From positions 6,909,903-6,973,902 of the forward strand of contig CM055741.1 in assembly GCA_029465975.1 (NCBI GenBank): a DNA stretch of 64,000 nt. Reading direction: 5' to 3'. This DNA comes from Dallia pectoralis. Its lineage: Eukaryota; Chordata; Actinopteri; Esociformes; Umbridae. This document shows, piece after piece, positions 12,001 to 23,145 of the stretch; the first letter of the stretch is position 1, and every line of letters begins with the position of its first letter. The translations under genes were made by a program, and so were the position numbers. The notes under the pieces were generated by a model that saw only the letters and a program-made list of their open reading frames with translations, ran no database searches and had not been told where the DNA came from.

Positions 12001-12710
12001 TTCCACGACGTGGTCCATGGTCGGAAAGCGCTTGAACACCGCAGTGCTGACGGAGCGCAGAATCAGTATAGCGGAGAGACTGGCGTAACGCATCATCGTT
12101 CGTCGCAGAAGCCGCCCGCGCTCGTCCACGCCCTGCAGTCCACCAGAGAGCGCGCACATCAGGCGGTCAGGTAATGGGAAGCAGGTGTATTGACTCCACC
12201 AGCGGTTAACCACTAATGTCACGTAGAAACCTGAAACACGGCGACAAATGGTAGCGAACAGTGGGTTCATTCGTCTTTCAGGGCAGTAAAGGTTTTCTCG
12301 TGGAGTACAATCGGATATTGGTTCGGTAATATCGCTCACCAAGCACAAACGACATCGGGATGAGACTGGCATAATGGTTGCAGTAAATTGCAAGTTTCTC
12401 AAAATACCTCTTCTGGTCATCAAAGAGAATGAATCTACAGGAAGGAAGTTTACGTAATGACCATGCAAAAAACAAAAAAGGGATAATTATATTAACTTCA
12501 AATATGATGTATAACGTTACAATACCGGCGTACATTTGGTTGGCAGATGCCCGCGTACCTGTAGGTGACACTGATGGCAGTGTACATGGCGAAAAAAGCC
12601 AGGAACTCCTTCCACAAGACCTTGTAAATGCTTCCCCTCCAAGCCAGCAGCAGTTTGGAGAAGCCACAGAAGCGCGCGTTGGCCACTTGGGCAGTATAGG
12701 TGACAGTCAT
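9046..12710 (-). CDS. best2: Bestrophin-2, calcium-activated chloride channel
   Basis: Nine coding exons: 12559-12710, 12340-12434, 11997-12230, 11532-11686, 11310-11387, 10559-10711, 10367-10447, 10086-10240, 9046-9931; 662 aa, stop TAG 9046-9048. The sizes of exons 1-7 (152, 95, 234, 155, 78, 153, 81) agree with the human BEST2 residue boundaries. The translation starts MTVTYTAQVANARF. Pore-neck residues fall at I76, F80 and F84, and the Ca-clasp NPFGEDDDD puts acids at 300-304, the family numbering. Residue 205 is Ser, as in BEST2; BEST1 has Ile. Family knowledge: pentameric plasma-membrane anion channel. The cytosolic tail (from about residue 368) is acidic/Pro-rich and much longer than in human BEST2 (509 aa). 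Neighbours hook2 and get3 support BEST2. The last acceptor was chosen by phase. Confidence 0.93.
10967..11309. repeat. 23-bp minisatellite in best2 intron 5
   Basis: About 14 copies of a 23-bp unit (CCAAACCACACCCATATTCACAG on the plus strand is a full unit; C/T and A/G variants occur). It is preceded at 10800-10966 by looser CACACCCA-rich sequence. On the gene strand the most 5' degenerate copy starts at the exon 5 donor itself: intron bases GTGTGTTTAGCTCCAAATAT align with unit bases GTGTGGTTTAGCTGTGAATA. Confidence 0.9.
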
Positions 12711-12925
12711 GGCTCCAGTCAGTCCTTCTAGAATATACACAGATAAGAGGCAACTGGGCCAAAAATGAACACAACCATACAAGAAAACACATTGACACTT
12801 TGATTTTATACTATTGGAAGATTTATTAAGAGATTATGACGTGATTATGACTATGCAGTCCAATGAAAGATTTACTTGCTGTAGAAATGTGTTTTAGTCG
12901 GATAAACCATCCTTACCTCAAGCCT
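12711..12925 (-). promoter_or_regulatory. best2 5' untranslated exon boundary (tentative)
   Basis: The first coding exon has an acceptor (TATATTCTAG) with its AG at 12728-12729, leaving 17 bases of 5' UTR before ATG 12708-12710. Upstream on the same strand, a consensus donor (TTGAG|GTAAGG) ends a putative non-coding exon at 12917. Its 5' end and the promoter were not located. Confidence 0.45.
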
Positions 12926-13801
12926 TCTGTTGTGCGTGGGGAATATGCGATTTCTGTAGTGTCTGCTGGTTAAAGAGCCATCAACAATCCCCTCACATAG
13001 ATGTTGGTCAGAGGCAAAACAAGTGGATATTTTATACAGCCCAGCTCTTTAAACTGTTAATATTCTCGAAGTCCACGGCGGTTGTTGATCTCCCGTCCAG
13101 CCGAGATATTACTAATAAGGACCAGGACATGACAATCCCCAAAAGCTGGAGCCTGAATCGTCCGTTACGTGGTCAGAGCGCCCCGGGGCAAATCCCCGAA
13201 ATGGGATGGAACCGGAGCTCGTTAGCACCGGCTCCCGACTGGGAGAACAGGGCTCCGCACCGCGCACTTAAACACAGTGATGGACCACAAGCGACAGGTC
13301 GCCATGGTACCCAATGTCAAAAGAGGAAGTGCACGAAAACAAAAAAAATACATAATATGCCCTAGAAAAACACAACTTAGCCGAAATCTTTGAATAGTGT
13401 GAGATTGTCTATTTATACGTGCAATGTTTCTTCTCTTAGTTGAGGACACTTTATTTGTATGTTTTCGGATCATGGCAAGTGTTCAGTCCAGGTTCACCGA
13501 GAAAAATAAGTGAATTCCACAGACCACTGTACCAACTCCACAGGAACTCTGAATGTGGGAATAATGGGTCACCCACAGTCAGCCCCTGTCAAGGCCCATC
13601 TGTAGTTCAAATATGGATGCAGTACAGAGAACCCACGCAGAGAACCCACACATATCCTAGAGTGGTCCCGAGGTCATCGGGACCTGGTTCCTAACTTCAT
13701 TGGGCCAAATTAATTACAATGTCTGCATTATAGTCACACAAGGCAGCAAAATAAATAAATAAAAACATTAAAACGTGAAACGTTCCTGTATGTTTTGGGG
13801 T
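12926..13801. other. Intergenic between best2 and get3; no gene seen
   Basis: This should hold the best2 promoter, but no TATA box or clear CpG island was recognised. Short open frames on both strands lack similarity or splice context. Confidence 0.45.
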
Positions 13802-15151
13802 TTTATTTAGCAACTCAACAGAATTTGACATTGTACTGAAACAGAAAAACCAACCGAATCTTTCCAAGAAATGCGGCAGCTGCACAGATGCTGTAGTTTA
13901 TCAAACGTCAGATTAGAGGTGCGGTACTTTACAACCAGTCAAATTGACAGACAGTAAAACACTTCACCTGTGCTTTAGATTGTGGCAGCAGGTAATACCA
14001 TCAGCGCCAACATTGTCATTTAAAATAGGTGATAAATATGGAATCCTTTTAACAGGGGAACAAGCCACATTCAGTAATCAACTGTATAGTACAACAGATA
14101 AGGCATTAATTTAACCAGGTATTCCATACTTATCACTCTGAATTCCCAAACTGATATATAAATCAAACTGCCATATAAATCAGTCGCTCGTTTCCCGGCG
14201 CACGCCTCTAAAGATGTGTACTATGTACGGAATAAGATGCAGTTCTAGGCTCGCTGTGGAAAGAAAAAGGGAAGTCAGCCTGATTATACAAGAGAACACT
14301 GTGCTTAACGTCGGGCAATGGCGACATCCAGTCCAGTTCAACCGGACTTGGGGAACAAGCTTTAAACTTGACTGCTGACGAGGTCTCATTAAGACGAGCG
14401 CCGTCAGAGTTTGCAAAAACAATTGCCGGGGAAAAAAGGTTACAAGTTGCCACCCGATTATAAATATATGAAAAAAAATCTCCAAAATCCAATAAACGCA
14501 TGGAAAGTTTACCTGGGAATCCCTTCAGATGTGGGTGGAAACCTGGTATGTAAACTCTAACATAACAACCTGTCAGTTCAGTAAAGTCCATGATGATATT
14601 TTTACTGAGGTCATCAAAGGCCCTTTAAGGGCTGGTCAGTTTGTATGTAAAAACATAACACGAACTAATAACACACACATCTTCCCTTCCCCACTCATAT
14701 TGACTAGCCACTGATCAAATCCCTAAAAACGATGTCCACCACAACCGTTTTTCCTGTATGACATTCCCAAAACATACATCCCGAACCCGTGACAGAGGTC
14801 GTAAATCAAAACAGCCAACGGCTAAGACAATCGGCATGGCAAAGACGAGGTATGTGGGGCAAGCTGTTTTATACTGAAAAACACAGCAACAGCAGCACCA
14901 GACGTGGTCGCCTAGGATATACATTATGGGGGCTGGACAATGGAGAGAGGAGGAGGAGGAGGAGAAATAGGATGATGAGGCAAAAGGGGGGGAGGGCTTC
15001 TGCCGTTCTCGTTGTAACGCCTTAGATTCGGACGATGAATGAGGAAGAGGGTGGCTATGATCTTGCCGAGTTGCAGTACTGCAGGGGTAAGGCTGGGGTC
15101 AAGAGAGGCAGGGATTGTGAGTTCAGACTGGGACAGGAGGTCAGAGGTCAA
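13802..15151 (-). other. Probable get3 3' untranslated region
   Basis: Sequence downstream of the get3 stop. A minus-strand AATAAA (TTTATT at 13802-13807) is one candidate end; an earlier site could be used. It contains a purine-rich GAGGAGGAGG tract at about 14944-14965. No coding sequence was recognised. Confidence 0.35.
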
Positions 15152-18100
15152 TCACTTGGTGGGGGGGTTGAAGGGCTCCAATAGTTGCATGGAGAAAGTG
15201 TTGACTTTTTCGGCGCCTCGTACCTCGTGGGGAAGCAGGGGTAACTTGACTATGTGGAAGTCTTCATATAGATCCTCCATCTAAAACAGAAAGTAGCAGT
15301 TAGAACATCAAGATATGACTCAATATGCCACTTCAGGGGTTAGAGGTCGCGACATCACTTCAGGGGTAAGAGGTCGCGACACCACTTAGGACAATGTGGC
15401 AACATGGAGCCGGCAGTTATACTTTGATTTCTAATAGTAGGCTGATTTTACGCACACACACACACACACACACACCTGGTCCAGGTACTTGGACTGGATC
15501 TTGTGGCGGGCCTCGCACATCTTGCACGGCCGGTCTGAGTCGGGGAACACCAGCTGGTTGACAATGATGTTGTGTGTGTCGATGCGGCACTTGGCCAGCT
15601 CCTGGATGAGACGCTCCGTCTCGTAGAGGGACAGGAACTCAGCGATGCACACACAGATGAACGTTGTTTGTTCCTATAATAATTATCATAATAATAAAAG
15701 ATTATATTTTTTAATCCAAATGACACATTATATTTATATAGACGCTTCACATAATGGACGCGGAACAGAAACAAACCAACGTAATACAATAAGAAAACAG
15801 AAATAAAATTGAATGAACGTGGTTTGAGCATTACAAGGGGGCGTGAGGGGGGCATCTAATTACAGATATAATCACAGAAAAAAGTGACTCGACTCACAAA
15901 CAACCCAAGCAAACAAAAACGCTCATGAATCAAATGAGCCCAATGCGGATTAATTCAACAACGACCCCTCTGCAGGGCGCGGGAGAAACGGTGAGCTACT
16001 ACAACGTTCCCAAATCAGCTGACACTTACTGACATTACAGAGCCATACATCGAATTTTCAAGATCCATAAGTAAAATCATCGAGGAAAGACGGCATGAAA
16101 AGGTTTCGTCCTCAGAGGCGGCGACAGTCTGACTTACCGGGTCTTTAAACTGCTCACTGACAGAGCGGATGACCGGTAACGTCTCCTCCAACTTAGAAGC
16201 CAGTTGGTCTGCGTTCATGTCGCCCAAACCCAGCATGTTGCACATCTACAGAGAGAGGGAGAGGAAACGAAAGAGAGAAAGAAAAGTAAGGATGAAGGAC
16301 GAGTGACGACAACTCCAGATCTCCATGCTTCCCAGGTGGTCCACCTCACCTGCGAGATGAAGGGGCTGATCTGGTTCTTGATCTGCATGAGTCGGCCCAG
16401 ACCCCTCTCCACTATGGTGGGGAAGTTGAGCAGTCGCAGTGTGTGGCCAGTGGGGGCAGTGTCGAACACCACCACAGAGAAGTTCATGCCTTTCACTAAC
16501 CTGCGGAGAAAAACACAACGACAGGTGAGTCGACAAACAGGAAGCCCTGAGAAACCTCCAATCCTGCGCTGTTAGATTGAGGTTTTGTCCATCGCCCGCT
16601 GGTAAATTCAAACGGGTGGAGGTTGTAGCAAGACACGGGTGGTGTTCCATCCATATTGAGTAATCGGACACCGTGGAGCTAAGCTGACCCCTTGACACTG
16701 TGAGCCAGTTACTGACCTCATGACCTCTGCATAGCTCATAGCCTCGTCGATGCCTGGGAAGGCACTCATGGCTTCCTGCATCATCTTCTTGCCCATACTC
16801 AGCATGTTGTCCTCCTCGAAGAACTCGTCTGGGAGCTCCGCCACGCCCAGGCTGGGGTCGATCTCCTGCAGTTGACACACACACACACACACAATCAGGA
16901 AAAACTACAACTAAACATTTGAGGAAAAACAGACATTTCTGGACATTTTTGTACAATAATGACTGTATGGTTATAAATGGAGACCAATCAGTGATACTAA
17001 TGTGCATTGGAACATGTGTGATGAAGTCAACGCAGGCTCATAAATACAATAAACATGCAAGGAGGTAATCTGGCAAACCAGCTCTTTGCCTAAATTATAA
17101 CTCGGAACCTATTAGAAAAGTGCAGACTGCAGCAGAGAGACATAGCCATAGCCACAGGCTGAGAATAACATACCATCGCAAAGAGGTTCTCATAACCCTT
17201 GACCTTTGTGGGCACCTTGGAGAACTTCTGGTCAAAGGCGTCTGAGATGTTATGGGCTGGGTCAGTTGAAATTATCAGCACACTCTCGCGTACTGAAGCC
17301 AGCTGGACAGCTAGACTGCAGCTGTGGTTGCAGCAGACAGACACATTAGTACAAACAGGAATGTCATGAACATGTACAGATACATGTTACCAGACAGACA
17401 ACCCGAGACAGACCTATACAGGCACTTAACCAAGACCCCAAACCAATGTTGCCATCTTTGTGTCAATTGCAGTATATGGCAGGTTTTCATACTACACATT
17501 TGAATGACCAATTCAGCGTCATTCTGTCCAAAGCACTGTCGAAGCACATCAAAACACCTCCAACTAATTAAAAACGACCTTACATTTTTAAAAACGTCAT
17601 GTTGAGTTGTAAACGATTTGTGTAAAATAAGAAATGCTTGCTGGTGACATTTCTCAACTGAAAGAAAAAGTGTCTACATTGTGGAACCCTTTGGGTTAAT
17701 GTGTAATGTTAGCGACTCCATACCTAACCGGATGTTATTGTTGTCATTTAGGTGAGCCGACTAGTTGCATGTTTTACTAGAAATGTCGTTAAATATCTCG
17801 CCAACTTACATACTGAATGTATTTCTCACAGAAATAAGTGCAACGCTGATGGTGGTAATGCTAATTAAAAGACCGGGGTGAAACATCAGGCTAACCTGCT
17901 CTGTAGCTCCCTAGCATTAGTTGGTAGCTGGTAAGCAATGCTAACTAGCTACATGTAGCCATGCTAGGCTAAGACCAGGTCATTCGTTTGGCTAATGACA
18001 CTATGCTAACTAGCTACATGTAGCCACGCTTGGCTAAGACCAGGCCATCCGTTTGGCTAATGACACTATGCTAACTAGCTACATGTAGCCACGCTTGGCT

Positions 18101-18362
18101 AAGACCAGGCCATTCGTTTTGCTAATGACGTTAGCAAACAACAGAATAATGCTAACGTTATTATCAGAGCCGAGACAGTGAATCACCATATGACGAAGCA
18201 CTATTCCGCATTAACCTACCTGCATGTCGTTTTACCAACGCCACCTTTGCCTCCAACGAATATCCATTTTAGCGATTTCTGCTCTATAATGTTTTTCAAC
18301 GTTGGATCTAAAGGCTCCACATCAGGGGCATCTTCAAATTCTTCTTCCAATGAAGCTGCCAT
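15152..18362 (-). CDS. get3: ATPase GET3 (ASNA1/TRC40), tail-anchored protein targeting
   Basis: Seven exons: 18220-18362, 17174-17321, 16717-16865, 16350-16500, 16138-16245, 15476-15673, 15152-15280; 341 aa (human 348), stop TGA 15152-15154. Phases close at every junction. Motifs: a deviant Walker A GGKGGVGKTT at residues 37-46, switch I STDPAHNISDAF, switch II DTAPTGHTLR, and the dimer-bridging zinc motif CKMC (C283/C286). Family knowledge: a cytosolic homodimeric ATPase that receives tail-anchored proteins from SGTA/BAG6 and delivers them to the WRB/CAML receptor at the ER. The N-terminus MAASLEEEFEDAPDVEPL matches the acidic family start, so ATG 18360-18362 is favoured. Adjacent to best2 in the same orientation, as in human 19p13. 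No breaks seen. Confidence 0.97.
17938..18132. repeat. 65-bp tandem triplication in get3 intron 1
   Basis: Three head-to-tail copies starting at 17938, 18003 and 18068 (core ATGCTAACTAGCTACATGTA ... GGCTAAGACCAGG). Copies 2 and 3 are closer to each other than to copy 1. The unit is rich in GCTAGC/GCTAAC motifs, and the array lies about 90 bp from the exon 1 donor. Confidence 0.9.
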
Positions 18363-18923
18363 CTTGTGTGGACATGGACACTAATGTGTTGCCAACTCCT
18401 AATAGAGAATAATAGAGGGCGCATTGGTTTAAAAGTTATCTTAAGGGCACGGGCAAGTCCATTGACGCAATCTCTATTTTCAATTATATACTGTATATTT
18501 TCATCTTAACTTAGAGACTTCACGTTTTTCAATGCGGATGCCCAGTTGTAGTGTAATACCTACCCTACAATGCCTTAAATTGGTCTACCATTCGTAAGGT
18601 GTCGCTGCCCATGTTAACACCAATGACGGTTACATGCCACAACTGTCTTTTGACAACTTGAGGCTACTATCATTCTCTATGTTACATTTTCTTCCTGGAC
18701 AGACGTCGCACACAACGACCAATAGTGGCATTCTACGTCATCGACAATTCAAGGAACGAAAATAAAAAAAGAGTGCACGCATTTTTGGGGGATGTTGGTC
18801 AGACTCTGACACCCTGACATTTATTTTTTTTACCATATGGCTACATAATATGAAGATGTGGGTCCAATCTACTAGTTACAGTTATTGTCACTGTTCTAAC
18901 ATGGATTAAGGTGAGCTTGTCAC
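18363..18923. promoter_or_regulatory. Region upstream of get3
   Basis: About 550 bp upstream of the get3 start codon, ending at a transposon. It should contain the promoter and 5' UTR. No TATA box or diagnostic element was recognised. Confidence 0.35.
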
Positions 18924-19781
18924 CAGTGTTGGGAGTAACGGTGTTTAAGTATAACGGCGTTACTAACGGAGTTACTTTTTCAGTAACGAAGTAATCTAAT
19001 TAATTAATGTTTCCATCGTTACAACGCCGTTATCTTTACTGAGATTGAAAGTGTCGCGTTACTACAATTTGGTTGAATGAAGCGCGAGGTGTCATGCTTT
19101 GGCTACACAACAACTGCAGCTGGGGTGGGGATGATGACGTCGTTGCAAATGCGATGATGATTGGCTGGATCGGCGGTGCCTTGCTCACGCTGTCTCTCTG
19201 GACGCACTCTGACTACCACTAAACAAGACAGCGTTAGCAACAATGGCGACGAGCCGGGGAAGTTAAAAAATAGCGGTATCAAACTGAAGTACCGGCACTA
19301 CTTCTCGCTCATTGAAGTCAAAGGCAAGAATGTGTATGTTACATGCACGCTATGCCCACATTGCCCAGGAAAAAAGACGTTATAGACGTCTGCCTCAAGC
19401 AAAGATTTTCCTTTGTTTCTTTTTATCCAGGTTTTTGTGTCTTAAATTTGCACTTGAATTTTATTTTCAATATTTATTTATGTTTTTATCATATGCATAT
19501 CATATGGCAGCTGCAATCTATTGAGTTCAAATAAATACCAAATGTTCTAAAATACTGTATATAGTGTTTTATTCTTCAATAAGTTAATATAAACATCTTT
19601 GACGTTAAATGTTATAGAACGTAATAGCATTTAGAACATAAACAAAGTAATGTCAGTCACTTTGCTGAGTAACTAATTACTTTCACAAAGTGGCAACTGA
19701 GTTACTAACTCAATTACTTTTTGGGAGAAGTAATTTGTAACTGTAACTAATTACTTTTTTTAAGTAAGATGACCAACACTG
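18924..19781 (+). mobile_element. hAT-type DNA transposon, internally deleted
   Basis: 858-bp element bounded by CAGTGTTGG and its inverse CCAACACTG, with a perfect 8-bp target-site duplication CTTGTCAC at 18916-18923 and 19782-19789. Eight-base duplications and CAGTG-type ends are hAT hallmarks. Subterminal GTAACG/GTTAC repeats are present at both ends. Inside, 19161-19385 encodes a 74-aa fragment (with YRHYFSLIEVKGKNVYVTC and a CTLCP knuckle) like the N-terminal BED-finger region of hAT transposases; the catalytic part is absent. It is therefore non-autonomous. Confidence 0.88.
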
Positions 19782-20006
19782 CTTGTCACACATGCCAATT
19801 TTGTTAAAATGGTATATATTGTTCCATATACCTTCCGCTTCTTAACAATGGGCTTCAAGGCAATCACTTTAGTTAAACTCATCTAAAAAAAAGAATCAGG
19901 ATTTTTTTTAATGATTAAACAGGAGATAAGTTTCCACCTACTAATTATATTAAAAAAAATCTTAAATATATTCTAAAGTACGCTCCTGAAAAACAACTGG
20001 GAATGT

Positions 20007-22270
20007 TATGGAGCCAGATTGGGGCCAAATGTATAGGCCGTAAAAAAAAAATATTGGCTGAAAAATATATTTTCAAATGTAAAAAAAATATGGTAAACGA
20101 ATAAAAAATTATTGTTTGAAAAAAGATACATTTTTAACATAAGAAAAAAAATCTGAACGTAATAAGTGGATGTTTGGGTCCAATCCCCAAAAAAATTCAG
20201 TCAAACCATTATTTTTCAGTTTCACTTTTTTCGATTACAGGTTTTTTTTTTACGACCAAAACTTTTGGCCCTTTTCTAGCATGTGGGCGGGGTTAATAAG
20301 AGCACGTTTGAGTGACAGTTAGTAGACCCAGTAGCAATCTGATGGCCAAAATGGCGTTCGATACAGCTGAAAGACACGGATCACAGCTACGGTTGTTCTT
20401 GCTATATTGGTTTAAAATGTTTAGATATGTATCCACATTTAGTTTGGGTAACTCTGGATTGCATTAGAATACACCAGACAATGAATGGAAAGTTTCTTCT
20501 CTGACCGTTTTTACATATTTAAGCTAGATTCAAACCCGATTTCTGCAACAGGAGCATTTGTCATTTTTATTGTTACGCTCATAACGCAACTTTCTTCTGT
20601 TTTTAGCATGACGTTATAAAGAGAATCTTATTTTCATAATGCTGACTGGATTTAGACATATTTAGCATTGCAGGAACATTTTCGGATTTGGAATTGTTAA
20701 ATTGGAAATTACGTATCTAACTACAAAACATTTTTGGATACTTTTTTACCAGAATGATGAGTACAATTCCAGTGTTGTAGCAGACAGACACAGAACCTGA
20801 AACTGACCAAGCCAAGAACAGCTTAGTGCCAGCAAAAGTGAAGAAGAAAGCTGCAGCAACAGGGACCATCTACTTCTGTTGACCTGGACATGGCAGGGTT
20901 TAGTATACTGAGTAGTTGTGCTTATTTAGACATTGATTAGAAGTGACTTGTGCAATAACAGTTTTTTAATCACATTGGTGTTAAAGGACATCTGAGATAC
21001 AAGTATATTGTTTGAAAAAACACAGACATATTTTAGAAATTACAAATGAGTGTAGTATTAATGCAATTTCTGACATTATTTTGTTCATGCAAAAATAAAA
21101 ATACTATGAAAAAAACATGTAGTTGCTTTAATACATTCTCAAACACTCGTGCTACCTATATTTACACATTTGGCTTGTTTAACCCTACTTTATGTGAACT
21201 AAAACATAGTTTAGTACAGCCATGTAAATGTCTCTGCTGTAGCACTGAGAAGGTGCTGTCCTATGTCTGGTCATATCTTCCTCCCTCAGGGGCATTCAAC
21301 AGGTGGCATGCTGACTCCACTGCTGGGTTCATCTGACAGTGGTCCAGTCTTCCATGTCCTACGTATTATATAGAGAAGGTTGAAGAAGGAAGAGTTGCTG
21401 TCTTAAGTGCAGATATTTGTTAAAAACAAATAGCATGAGTAGTAACAATGGTCCTAAATAAGTCATGACACTTGAATCTGTTGTGTTTGCTATGGTTACG
21501 TCTCCCTGGAATAATAACTTAACGCCCCATCATACAGTGTTACTAATTGCTTGCTTTTTTAAATTGCATAATGCTGGTTGACTATGCAGTCTGGAATGTA
21601 GTATCCATGTACTGCAATGGACTAGCTACACTGTCTAACGATGTTAACAAAATATCTGCGTTACCGTACTAGCTAGCCAATATCTACCTACATAGTTACC
21701 GTAGCTAGCCAATATCTACCTAGCTACCGGACAGTAGCACGTTAGGTAACAGATGTAGTGTACTACGGTAATACATCTATAGCTGCTATGTTTGTTACAA
21801 AAAAAGTACATCCTTAGCAATTGTTATACAAAAATGGTAGTTACATATAGTCATATCAAAATAATCAACACAGCACGTCTTGCGCAGTGTGATAATTACC
21901 ATTTGACCAAGACCATCCGCAGGTCGCACGAGTCCACCACTGCTGTTACACTCACGGCTAACAGCAGTGGGCGGGGCTGAGGGCATTGATAACCACGCCC
22001 ACCCGCCAGAAAGGGGCCAAAAGTTTTGGTCGTAAAAAAAACTTGTAATCGAAAAAAGAAGTGAAACTGAAAAAAAAGTTTGTTTTTGGGATTGGATCCA
22101 AATATCCACTTATTACGTTCAGAATCTTTTTTATTATGTTTAAAATGTATATTTTTTCAAACAATAATTGTTTATTCGTTTACCATATTTTATTTTACAT
22201 TTGAAAATATATTTTTCAGCCAAGATTTTTTCTTTACAGCCAATACATTTGGCCCCAATCTGGCTCCATA
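20007..22270. mobile_element. Non-autonomous DNA transposon with ~290-bp inverted termini
   Basis: The 5' end (TATGGAGCCAGATTGGGGCC...) and the reverse complement of the 3' end match almost base for base for about 290 bp (20007-20297 against about 21985-22270), ending at GGGCGGGGTT and AACCACGCCC. The outer flanks are GAATGT on both sides (20001-20006 and 22271-22276), consistent with a 6-bp target duplication. The 1.7-kb interior is AT-rich and shows no recognisable transposase. The superfamily is uncertain; a 6-7-bp duplication is reported for Dada elements, but this is only suggestive. It lies between the get3 and ntan1 genes. Confidence 0.85.
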
Positions 22271-22276
22271 GAATGT

Positions 22277-23145
22277 CGAATCCTTTTCGGCACTGTACTT
22301 ACACTCTCTGTGGTTTCTCAATGTATAACTCAAAGATGTATTTGGCCACATAAGACTTTATTCATTCACAAGCTACAAGATACTGTATATTCTAGCTTAG
22401 TTTCTGAAAGTGTTTAAACCTGTTATGTTGCTGACACGTTTAATACAAGCATTTGAAACTCAAAGCAGAACTTAAAAGTGGATAAGAGAGTAAGGTTTTC
22501 TTGAAATACTTTTTGAAATAAAACTGAGCAACATTTTATTTTTTATAATTATATTTTTTTGCACATGATTGGTACGTCTGACAGTTCTTAATGTAATTAA
22601 TTAAAATACATCCATGCACAAATCGACTGTGCCTTATGTTAAATGTGTATCTGTGAAATCTTCAAATGATAATATAAAAAAAAGTTGGGAGAACACAATT
22701 TGTCTTCCAAGTCCTTAAGTGCTACAACCTCCTTTTGTTGCAGAGAGAAAGTCCAGAATTTTACTATGGCTATCGTCACTTCCCATTTGCCCTGTGGACC
22801 AAACAACTCATTACACAATAGACACTGCACAAAAGAGAGAATTCTGCCATTTGCATCTACATAGATCCAGCAGTCTTCTATTCAGTCGGGCCGGCCAGTA
22901 AAGTAACGTAGACCACGAGACAGTCCATATATACAGCAATGGTGTACATACATAGCCACCACACTCAAAACAAGCAAACTCACGCAGCAAACAAACACAA
23001 TGGCAGCATACAATGGCGTAAGGCAGAGGGTCAACCGCGTCTCATCTTCCAGAATGTAAGGTTAAATCTCCAGAGAGACTCCACATAATGTCACAGTAAG
23101 GGAGGTTTGGGGTGATGCCGTGGCCCCTAGCCTGCTCGGGTGCGC
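22277..23145 (-). other. Probable ntan1 3' untranslated region
   Basis: Sequence downstream of the ntan1 stop on the minus strand. TTTATT at 22535-22540 is a minus-strand AATAAA about 600 bp after the stop, a plausible polyadenylation signal. No coding sequence recognised. Confidence 0.4.

Noticed and set aside
12429..12731. 100-codon plus-strand frame
   Set aside because: Antisense shadow over best2 exons 1-2 and the intron between them.
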